This document shows, piece by piece, positions 25,161 through 35,000 of a stretch of DNA of 64,000 nucleotides. Both the position numbers and the translations under genes were made by a program. The notes beneath the pieces were generated by a model. It made no database searches and was not told the origin of the DNA. It saw only the letters and a list, made by a program, of their open reading frames with translations. The stretch's first letter is position 1. Every line of letters begins with the position of its first letter. This DNA is from Quillaja saponaria (Eukaryota; Streptophyta; Magnoliopsida; Fabales; Quillajaceae), in NCBI GenBank assembly GCA_029379385.1, contig CM055617.1, forward strand, positions 13,549,532 through 13,613,531. The letters are read 5' to 3'.

Positions 25161-26424
25161 GCTGATTATATTCATATGGCTTATATATTGCCTATTACAA
25201 CTGATCTATTATCTATTATATGTCAGAACTATCTTAATGCTATATTTATATGTAACCTTCAACCCTAGAGAATGGTTTTCACTCATACATATTGTGGTTT
25301 AAACATATAAAGCATAGAAAAACCCAACCCTAATGACAAATAAAGTCAAAAACATAAACTTACTTTCAATCAGAAATAAATAACAATAAAATGTCAAATA
25401 TCAAATTTTGTGCTTTGCTTACATAGCCTAATACAACATATTTGCTAAATTCGCACTTTAAACATAAAAGGAATATTAGAATTAGAATTTAATTTCTAAT
25501 TGTAATTAAGATCAGAAATTTTGTAATTTGAGATCTTGGTATTAATTATGAATTATAATGAGGATTATTTTTGTACTAAGTTACAATTTTCTTAATTTTG
25601 ATATCAAGTTTTCCTTATTATGGTTATTTGATTTTTATTTTTGATTTTGGTTGAATATTAGGTTTTATTTTTTACTTATATAAAAGTATATATATTATGT
25701 ACTGTTTTCTTTATCTTTTCATGAGTGGATTTTGAAATATTATTGATTTGAATTAATTTCATTTATGCCACCTGTTAGTACTAGAGCTTCAATTTTGTTT
25801 CCTTGTTTTCACTCATATTATTCACTATAGTTATGCTTAAGCAGATATGGCATCTCTATATTTTATTTAATTATTATGATATGATCATTTAAATGTCAAT
25901 ATGAGATTTGTGAAAAGTAGACATCATGCATTTGACACAAATGAAACTAAAGAGATAAATCATACTTGTGGAACTGGTTCCATTATAATTTTTATTTTAG
26001 TGATTGAACTTTCTCAAAATAATTTTTTACCTACAATAAAAAATCAGTAGCTGTGAACAATAATATAGCTAATAGTTCCTAATGATTTCACCAAAAACAA
26101 AATGCATAGGTGATATATGGTTTATATATATATATCCACTTCAATTTTTTATTAACTTTAAGTAAATAATAATAACAAAATCATCTTAATAACCACCCAC
26201 ACCTTCCTTACACATCAATTTATTTCTATTCTCATAAGTAGGACTAACTGAAGTAAAAAACCTGATAGTTTTTTTCTCTATGCAACAATAAATTGTTTTA
26301 AAGAAAATTACACTGCTAATAACTACTTGACATTCTTTCTCACGTATCTACTAATTCATTTATCTTAGAACCAAATTAATTAAAATACCTGACAAAAACA
26401 AAATTTATATTTTATTTTATTTAA
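25153..26424. other. AT-rich intergenic DNA between the two RING blocks
   Basis: No coding frame of recognisable family, RNA gene or clear repeat was seen. The base composition is strongly AT-rich. Confidence 0.5.
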
Positions 26425-26505
26425 AATAAAAAGAGCCATGAGCATGAGGCTAAAAATATAAATGTGTGATATACATAACAAGACATGGTGGGTGCAATAT
26501 ATATA

Positions 26506-26508
<3 letters not shown>

Positions 26509-26568
<60 letters not shown>
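26509..26568. repeat. (AT)30 microsatellite
   Basis: An uninterrupted AT dinucleotide run of about 60 bases inside duplication block copy 2. It sits where copy 1 has only a short TATATATA run. Confidence 0.95.
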
Positions 26569-26572
<4 letters not shown>

Positions 26573-26639
26573 TTAATATTTATAACTCATAATGTATTCT
26601 TTTCTTCTCTTTATAAGGATCACTCAATAATTAAAAAAT

Positions 26640-27175
26640 AAAGTTAGAACAATAAAAATATGTATTTCGGAGACGACCACATTCTCCTAAGGAAGTGAAA
26701 CAACTTGCCTACATTGAGGACAAATAATTGTCTAAGATAAGTAAGATAAAATACATAAATAATGAAAACTCTGACTGCATGGAAGAACATATGTGAAACT
26801 CTTCCTCTCAGCCATACATACACATCATATATTTGTCCATATCATAGGGAATCGACGACTTACAACTAAAGGTAAACCATGGAATCCTTTCAACAATATG
26901 AGAATGAATACTGAGTTGTGTCGAAGGCACCAGGGCATACATTTCAATGTCAATATCTGTAGCAGTGGGAATCAATGCATACCAACGTCACCTCCATCTA
27001 GAATATAACTTTGGTCTAATATCAAAGAAGACGACTAAGACAAAAATAATGGATATCTCCAAGACAATACCTTGGTAAGCCCTAAAGCTATTAACTAACA
27101 ACCAAAGTAGAATAAAGGTTGGTCCATTGATAGGATCAATATCCAAGTGATCATAGGGCTGAAAATATAACATTA
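26640..27175 (-). pseudogene. RING-H2 finger E3 ligase pseudogene 2
   Basis: The minus strand encodes a membrane-helix segment (GPTFILLWLLVNSF, then VLEISIIFVLVVFF) followed by RPKLYSRWR and a TGA. After it come RWYALIPTATDIDIEM, LSIHSHIVERIPWFTFSCKS and MDKYMMCMYG with another TGA. In a shifted frame come CSQSFHYLCILSYLS, a TAG and TIICPQCRQVVSLP. The second RING cysteine pair and the CPxC end remain, while one N-terminal Cys position has become Tyr. At least three stops and one frameshift separate it from a working gene. The TGA after the Arg-Trp-Arg motif also occurs in copy 1, so it probably predates the duplication. Confidence 0.65.
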
Positions 27176-27310
27176 GTTTGCGTTGAAATTAAAATCACGC
27201 ACAAAATATAACAATCAATTAGACTAATGTTTGTCGACTTATAATTTTTATGAACACACATTAGATTGCTAATCTTAGTTTTCATGGTAGAATTCAAATC
27301 TTCATTTATA

Positions 27311-27979
27311 TATAGTAGTCATATGCACGTATTATGCACATGTTATGCACGTGTTATAGGACAATACATTAAGTTGGGTAGGGTCGTTTTATTGATTTTG
27401 AAGTTCAATTGACAAGGTTGGGTTCAAATTTGAGAAATTCATTCGAGGCCAACTAAGCTTGGTATCCAACCTTGATCGTGAATGCTAATCTCCAGTTGGT
27501 TGGTTCGTCTTTCGATTTTTCATGATTTGGGCTAGGCCTCATGAATTGTAGACCCATAATAATCTTGAGTTAGTTTTATTTTATTTTTATATTTTTTTCC
27601 GTTTTACGAAGTTTTAATAGATTGGGGGTTTATTTGAGCTTTTAAACATATAAGCTTGGCATAAGAGTTTTTTTCCCTGCAATCATATAATCAAAAAAAG
27701 ATAGGCAAGGCGCAATATAATTTTTTTTTCTTGCCATCACAATAACAAACCCATAAATATATAAGCATCCTGTTTAATCACCCAAAAAAGAACATCCTTA
27801 CAAAGAGGAATATGATACAACATACAAGTTACATTCCGAGCACCTAGACGAAAGCCAAGCTAACGAATGTCAAGAGTTTTAATCAAATCAAAGCAAATTC
27901 CGACAACAACATAATTATTTTGCAGTTTGCTCAACTAGAAATAGAAACATTAATAAAATTAACAAATAAGAGCTATTCA
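27311..27979. other. Intergenic DNA
   Basis: It holds a short cluster of TTATGCACRT words at about 27325-27355 (GCACGTATTATGCACATG). Otherwise there is no gene or identifiable element. Confidence 0.5.
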
Positions 27980-28358
27980 TGATAGGATCGGAAGCATCAA
28001 AAGATGAAAACCTATGATTAGTTTCCATAGAGGCCTAAGTGTCCTTTGGGGATGCCAGGAGGAGCAAACCCTAAGTTTTCACAAGAACTTAAAAAGCCAA
28101 ATACTAATTTCATATAATAATCAAAAGATAACATATTATAAAGATGCTTACAACTCATATTTATAAAGAGTTAATATTCTAAAACCCTAATAAAACTTAA
28201 TCATTACCATTGATTTAATCTAATCCAAACCATACATAATAAAATAATTAAAATAACCCTAATAATAAGATTGCTATAGTACCTAAAGCTATAGTAACTC
28301 TATAGCAACAGTAACTCAGTTTTTTTTTTTTTTCAATTTCTATCCTATTTTTCCTGCA
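27980..28358 (-). repeat. 3' LTR of the short retrotransposon
   Basis: 379 bp, TG...CA. It is colinear with 29390-29835, sharing AAAAGATGAAAACCTATGAT, CATATAATAATCAAAAGATA and CTAAAACCCTAATAAAACTT. It lacks about 40 bases present in the other LTR. Confidence 0.85.
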
Positions 28359-28684
28359 TCAATTCTCCCCATCATGGAAAAATAACTTCCTCTCGAGTTG
28401 CTACTAGGTTTCCTCTATCAATAGGATGACATAACAACAATCTTCATCCTTTATTTCTTTGTTGGCTAAGATGAATCAAAAACTTGTATTTTCATAACAG
28501 AGCATGAATAATGTATCTTGCATATTGCATATTGTCATGTTCCTTGATTTTCTTCCATTCACTGTATAAACATAGTTGAGTGATAACATTTTGATAAGTG
28601 GTTGCATATTCTCTCTTGGGACTATCATCAAACACGAAAATGGCATTCAAATATGAAATTTCTCGATGGCATTCAGATCCAAAT

Positions 28685-29061
28685 TGTTAATATAGTTTAG
28701 TGACAGCCAATGGGAGCGTGCCATGTGGTGGTTGCTTATTCACTTGCATACTTGAACAGTTCTGGTGGCCCGTGCACGTGCTCGTCTACTTTATATATAC
28801 TTTCCATTTTCCTGAAGAAGGTAAGATATAACAAAAAGGTAAAAGTCTAGTTACTTCTCCCTTAATTACAGTTTACCGAGCTCGTCCCCTTTCTGACTTA
28901 CTCATCGGAGGATCTTGGGAGTTCACCCTGGACTCGGCTCCCGTCTTCTATTTTGCAGAGCTCGAGAACGCTAGATCGCCAGGTATCCAGCTCGGACAAG
29001 TGGGACACATTGAGAGGACCACCTCGCCAAGTCTCCAGCTCGGACAAATCCAACATTAACA
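28685..29061 (+). repeat. Solo LTR nested in the short retrotransposon, with 5-bp target duplication
   Basis: The insert starts TGTTAATATAG and ends CCAACATTAACA, giving inverted TGTTAAT/ATTAACA ends. It is flanked by CAAAT on both sides (28680-28684 and 29062-29066), an exact 5-bp target duplication. No internal element sequence is present, so it is a solo LTR left by LTR-LTR recombination. A possible TATA box (TATATATACTTT) lies near 28792. Ends and layout match the LTR at 20490-20835. Confidence 0.85.
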
Positions 29062-29375
29062 CAAATGATCATTCTTTGGACAGTCGTGAAACACTTTGTG
29101 AGTGTTCTCCTTATGAAGAATAGAAAGATCTTGTGTACCATTTACCTTCACATCTTCAAAGTCACCCGGATAAGTATCATAGATTAGTGGAGAGTCCCAA
29201 TCTATTAAACTATTTATGAATTTTCTTCCTTTTTGAAATAACCTCTCGATATGTCCAAAGATTCATAACCTTCTAAAAATTCCACAGAAGCTTCTAGATA
29301 ATCAAGTTGTTGAGAGATCAACTTCAGTTGTTCTTTGGTCGACTTGCTTATACTTAACACTATGGACCATTTTTT

Positions 29376-29387
29376 GCTCTGATACCA
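29376..29387 (-). other. Primer binding site (initiator Met tRNA)
   Basis: The minus strand reads TGGTATCAGAGC two bases after the 5' LTR. This is complementary to the 3' end of plant initiator methionine tRNA, the usual primer for many plant LTR retrotransposons. It fixes the element's orientation as minus. Confidence 0.9.
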
Positions 29388-29389
29388 AT

Positions 29390-29835
29390 TGATGGGATCG
29401 AAAGCGTCAAAAGATGAAAACCTATGATTGGTCTCCATGGAGGCCAAAGTTTCTTAGGGGAAAACAAAGAAAAAGCCTTTTTGGGATGCTACGAGGAGCA
29501 AACCTAAGTTCTCACAAGAACTGAAAAAGCCAAAGTCTAATTTCATATAATAATCAAAAGATAACATATTACAAAGCCGCCTATAACTCTTAATTATAAA
29601 GAGTTAATATTCTAAAACCCTAATAAAACTTAATCATGACCATTGATTTAATCTAATCCTAACCATACATAATAAAATAATTAAAATAACCTTAAAAGGA
29701 TATAAAACTCATAATAATAAGACTACTACAGTAACCCAAAGCTATGGTAACTTTATAGCAATAGTAACTCACTATAGCAATAGTAACTTATCTTTTGTTT
29801 TTTAAAAAAAAAATTTCTATCTTCTTTTTCCTGCA
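29390..29835 (-). repeat. 5' LTR of the short retrotransposon
   Basis: 446 bp, TG...CA on the plus strand, paired with 27980-28358. It carries insertions relative to its partner, including AAAACAAAGAAAAAGCC at about 29461 and a second AACTCACTATAGCAATAGT phrase near 29765. Visible sequence differences mean the insertion is not recent. Confidence 0.85.
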
Positions 29836-30230
29836 TCTTTACCTACCTACCTTGGTCTTTGGCTTATTGCAGTTTGCCCTCTAGCCTCGTAAATGGATCA
29901 TTAATGCCTTCCTCATGAAGGGTGGAAGATTGGATTTGGTGGCTCAAAGGCGGTTAGCCAATGACTGTATCGGAGATTGACTGAGTTTGGGAGTGGAAGT
30001 TAAGGTTAGGACTTAGGACGCAGGATGGAAGATGGACTGGGACACAATGAAGAGGGATTGAGACTCAAATTGTGTCTGGATTAGGTTGGGACATTAGGCC
30101 TAGTTTGGGTAAAGTGGGCAATGGGCTTAGCTTAGGTGTAGAAAGGCTGATGTTTTAATTAGAATCGGGCTTGAGTTTATCATTGTTTTTCACATATGCT
30201 TGGACCCAAACTTAAAGCCAATGGTATGAG
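29836..30230. other. Intergenic DNA
   Basis: Less AT-rich than its surroundings, with GGATTGGGACT-like words, but no open frame or element could be recognised. Confidence 0.4.
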
Positions 30231-30454
30231 ATGATTTTACCCAATATGTTCCAAATGGCTTTTAGAAACCACCCGAACCTGAAAAAGTTAGCTTCGATCC
30301 AGTAGGTTACTGTATCGACTACACATGTCTAACATGTTATGCATGATTTTACCCAATATGTTCCAAATGGCTTTTAGAAACCACCCGAACCTGAAAAAGT
30401 TAGCTTCGATCCAGTAGGTTACTGTATCGACTACACATGTCTAACATGTTATGC
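30231..30454. repeat. Perfect tandem duplication, 112-bp unit x2
   Basis: ATGATTTTACCCAATATGTT begins at 30231 and again at 30343. I read the two 112-base units as identical throughout. The unit junction sits at GTTATGC/ATGATTTT. Complete identity in a region where other repeats have decayed points to a very recent event or an assembly artefact. Confidence 0.95.
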
Positions 30455-32052
30455 ATGTGCTACATGTACATGTTGAATGATTTTTTTTTTAAATTATCAA
30501 AATATAATATAATTTTTTTAATTTTATTTTAAAAAAATATATTAGTTGGTGTGTGAATAGTAATGATGTGCATAATTATTAAGAGATAAAAGAGAAATGA
30601 GTTATAATTGATATGCAAGTATATGGGATAATGGGTAGTTATTAAAAGAAAAAAAAATATTTTAATATTTTTAGTTAATTTATTTTAGTTTAAAATTAAT
30701 TAATGTATACTATTTTAAATTAGGAGACCGTAAGCGTTTTTGACATTTAGAATAACTAACCATACGTGCTATGCACCTATTATGACATTTATTATCCATA
30801 AAGTATCATAATTTTGTTACTTTCGTCCCAAAAGTATTTTTGGTCAATTTCATCTTGAAATTTTTAAAACATTTGCAATGTCTTCTTTTAGTCTAACATC
30901 ATTAATATTTTGGATATGAATTGTTGATTTGGTTTAAAATATAATTTTTTGTCACATGTGTGGTGAGGTGACAAAAAAAAAAAAAAAATTTATTTTTACT
31001 CCTCTCATGCATGCTTTCTCACCCTTATTTTCGTCATCTCTCACTAAACATTATAAAATTAAAGTTTTTGATAATTAAAATTTTTGAACGATTTGATAAT
31101 ATTTTTAGATTTTTTGTGAAAGAAATGATAGAAAGTAAGAGGGAAAAATAATTTTCTGACAAAATTGACCAAAAAGTGATAGTTTTATAACAAAATTGAC
31201 AAAAACATATACTTTTTAGGGACAATTTTTTATATATATGTATATTATTTATCAACTCAACATACATGTGTAATCCAATAAAATATTTTAAGCCACATTA
31301 GAATTTTCCTTTCAAAATATAAACTTGATAAATACATTACAATGTTCTCAAAGTTTTCGGATAAAATTGACAAATTATAATATTTAAAGTCTATAGATAT
31401 CATTTTGTCTTAATTATATTATACGTTTATAGATAGATTTCAATAATTTTTAAGATTTTAGATCTAAATTATACCATTTAACTTTTAAGGTTTACACAAA
31501 ATTTGCATCATTGCATGCGTATGTTCAGATGCTTTTTGTAATTGAGAGGTAAAATTGTTATTGTGTGAGAAAATAAGTAAAGGAAGAGAATTGTTTTGAG
31601 AAAGATATCTAATTTATAAAGTTTATTTATTATTTTTAATTTAAATTTTGAAAAAAATATTTTGGTGAGAGAAAAATTAAGAGGAAAATAAGTAGTTGGA
31701 AATGAACATGCTTAAAGAAGTGCTTAATTTTTTTAAATTTTAATTTGTTAGAAAAGTGATTTAGTTTTTCGTAAAAATATGATTGTATTTATGAGCTAGT
31801 TTCTTTTTAGTTATTTTTAAGTTTTATTAAATAAAAAAATAACTATTTAAAATAAATTTAAGATAAAGGATGAAAATTAAAATAGTGTATAAAGAGAAGA
31901 AAAAAATTTATCAATTATCATCTCGAACCACACGAGGCATTTGGCAAAAATTTAAATCGCCTCACTGGGTGGCGTACACCCGGCAAACCGGTTGGTACCT
32001 CACATCACTGCCCAAAGCTTGGCGTCTATCCCGCATTTACAACTCAATACCC
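30455..32052 (+). other. AT-rich intergenic DNA and upstream region of the dehydratase gene
   Basis: It is very AT-rich from 30480 to 31900, with no gene. The composition changes at about 31925 to more GC (CACTGGGTGGCGTACACCCG), which probably marks the 5' UTR or proximal promoter of the gene starting at 32053. A frame open from 31870 runs into its ATG in phase but lacks family resemblance upstream. Confidence 0.5.
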
Positions 32053-35000
32053 ATGAATCGGGTACTCCAGTTCCATTTTGTTTCTCTCTCCAAAATTCAG
32101 GTACTGATAATCTCCTCTATCTCTCTATAAGGTATGAAGTGGAACACAACAGTCTACCAGTTTTGTTCTTGCATGTGCTTAAATTTTTCATCTTATACTT
32201 TCTCAGGTACCATTAGTACCATCGTTCCAATATCTGTTTGGAGCTCATGGACGGTACTTCCCAGTCTATCCCGTGCTTTAAGTCATTTATGTTATGATTA
32301 TTTAGATGGGTTTGAATTACTGCTTCACTACAAAACTAAAAATTCATCTTTTTGGATATTTATGATCTGGGTTTCAAGCATGGATGCAATTCTGTATATG
32401 GGGTGTGTCTTTGTTTGATTGTATTTTTCTTTTCTAATTGTCAATGAATTGATTTTGTTTTCGCTTTGATGTGAAAGAGGCATGGAGTGAGTTAAAAGGG
32501 AGTCCGGAATTGTTGGCTATGTCTCTAATCTCTGTCACTGATAGTGGCCTGTGCTCTTATATTTGTGTTTGTTCATGAATCATGTTTGTCACATTTTTTT
32601 TCCCTTGTGTCTTGCTGTTACTGGCCTCAGCTTTCACTCTTTTAAGGTAAAATTTATACTTTGTTATCCAATGGACGGAAGGTGAAATTTTTTACTTTGC
32701 ATTATAGGATTGTCACCCTTTGAAGGGCTACAACTTTTTTCTTCACTAGCTTTTGGATGACTATGGTATCTAACAAAAGTGATACATATCGTCTACAGTG
32801 AAGTTAATGAAATTATATATATCAACTGAAAAACGGTTTGCAACATACAAGACATTTGAACATTACTTTAAGGCAACCTTTGTCGAAGATATAATTTTAT
32901 GTCATTATGGCTTTAGTCCTTCTATGATTCTGGCCTCATGTCACTTAATTTATACTATAGTGATGCTTAGTATATGTTTCTCCTCTAGGTATGTATTTTT
33001 TTTATTGTTTTATTGCAAACCAGAACTATATTTTTCTATTTTCTGGTTTCTGTTTATGTAGTTCCTTTTTATCCTTTTAGAAAAATAATTTATTGAAGAT
33101 AAATTTTGTACTTACACACAGCTCCAATAATCAAGTCACTGAGATACATAAGGACCACATTGGAGTGTTATCAAATAGGAACTCGCATCCTGGACTTAGA
33201 ACTTTTTGCACCAGTAAAGGTGCGTCCAGATGATTAACTGTCTAGAATTAAATTGTAGATGATGCTATGTGCAACTTCAATTCATAGTCCACTTGCTTTC
33301 TAGATTTAATATGTACTGTGACATCCTGCTATTTTCATGACGTTGAAGAACCTTTTTGTGATCAGAGGATTGTTGATGAATTTTGTTTCCTCATCCAATA
33401 CTTAATCTTTTAACATCTCACAAATTATCCTAGGTAAGGTGTCACTGTTTAGGATGTTGGCCGTGACTATCTGTTTAGCTTGAAGTTGAATCAGGATGCT
33501 TCATGATTATGGAAGAACTATAGGAGCTTTTGTTGGTATTTAAGCACAACAGCATTTCGTTCTTACTTCAAAATTCAAATCAAAGTCAGCTATGAAAGCT
33601 CTCTGAAGGGAGGCATGAAATCAATCTCTACAACTGTGGTGTCAGTTGTGTAACAATACTAAGTGACCAAAGCTTACAAGTAGGTATTAAGTGACCATGA
33701 AAAGAACCCATAAAGTGGGGTCATCATTGAAAATAACAGATAAGTTGCAGCCCAACATTTTGCGATATATAGTTGAGGATAGAAGCATGCATTTTTATGT
33801 CAGATCAGTATACAACTTGTCATGACAAGGGTTGATGTAGATTTTTCCTTCTACCTATGTCCTATGTTTTGACAAGCTAAGTTCAAAGTGGGATAACGTT
33901 ATCTTATTTTTGGGGCCTTGATGAAGCTGGGTGCCTTAACATAATAATCAATCATATGTGCGTTTGCTAGCACTTTCAGGGAGAGTCTACTATTATCAGG
34001 GAACCCTTAATCCAAGAGGAGTCTTGGTGCTGCAGGGTTCAATTCCTTTGAATGATCCACATGTCCGGTACGCAACTCGTGGTTCATGTCGCTAGGTTGA
34101 ATTCATGCGACCAGAAATTAGATAGGATTACACTTGAAATGAATTTTGGGCCCTTCTGTTTTTAAGCAGTTTTCATTTTTTTGAAACAAGAAAAGGTTTT
34201 CTTTTTGTTGTGTTTGCACTTTGCAAAAACCATTGTTAGATAGTAGGAGCAAAAAGCCCCACATGTGGATAATGTCATCTTATGGTTTTGGGTGTACTCA
34301 ACTCTTTTGTGGAACAAGTAATCTGGGTAGCACACTTTGTTAATAAGAGGCATCATCTTAACAGTGCTTTTGTCAAAATCTCTCTCTCTCCCCTCCCCTT
34401 CCCATGTTTCTAACAGCCAGGTTCCTTCTTGATGTCATTAGTTAGTCCTTTCCATTATTGGAAATGCTGGATGCAAGTGGTGGTAATGAGCCGAGCTAGC
34501 TTGTGAACAACTCATTAAGGGTTCGGATTGAGCTCGGCTCGTTTAGAAAATAAGCCAATGTTGAGCTCGTTTAGTAAAATGAGTCGAGCTCAATATTTCC
34601 GAAGCTTGGTTCGTAAGCTTGTGAGCCAGCTCGTTTAATATTATTTATAATTTTTATTTATTTTTTATATATAAATTTATAATAAATTTATTTATATACA
34701 AAAATTAACATAATTTATAACTTGGTTTGGTGGTAAGTTATCAAAAAGTTACTAAGTAGGTCATGGATCAACTCTTTTTGACTACAAAATCTTTTTAGAA
34801 TTTTTAAAACACCTTCAAGAGCCTTTAACGAGCCGAACTTGAGCTTGAGATTAGGCTCATTAACTAACGAGCTTAGGCTCGCAAGCCCTTAATGAACACA
34901 AGCCGGCTTGAGCTTGTCCAAAACTTGATGAAAACTCGGCTTGGCTTAAGCTCGGCTCGTTGTCACCCCTAAATGCAACAACTCTGAATGATTCCGGTTT

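Larger units (their letters stand above)
26425..27310. repeat. Duplication block, copy 2 (contains RING-H2 pseudogene 2)
   Basis: The second copy of the block at 24226, in the same orientation. The match runs from AAATAAAAAGAGCC through the RING region, the membrane-helix region and on to TGAACACACATTAGATTG. It ends near TTCATTTATATATAG. Confidence 0.8.
27980..29835 (-). mobile_element. Short non-autonomous LTR retrotransposon (two LTRs, PBS, PPT)
   Basis: The LTRs are 27980-28358 and 29390-29835, both TGATRGGATCG...TTCCTGCA on the plus strand. The element runs on the minus strand: its 5' LTR is 29835-29390, followed by TGGTATCAGAGC (29387-29376), the classic initiator-Met tRNA primer site. 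Next to the other LTR a purine-rich GGGGAGAATTGA on the minus strand (from about 28370) fits a polypurine tract. The internal region is only about 1.03 kb, of which 377 bp is a nested solo LTR. A gag-linker-like frame (SPLIYDTYPGDFEDVK) remains with no pol domains. The outer flanks (ATTCA and TCTTT) do not match, so no target duplication was found. Confidence 0.8.

Noticed and set aside
31870..32130. 86-residue plus-strand frame including the dehydratase start
   Set aside because: Upstream part is AT-rich and non-conserved; the protein start at 32053 fits the family and the splice phase.
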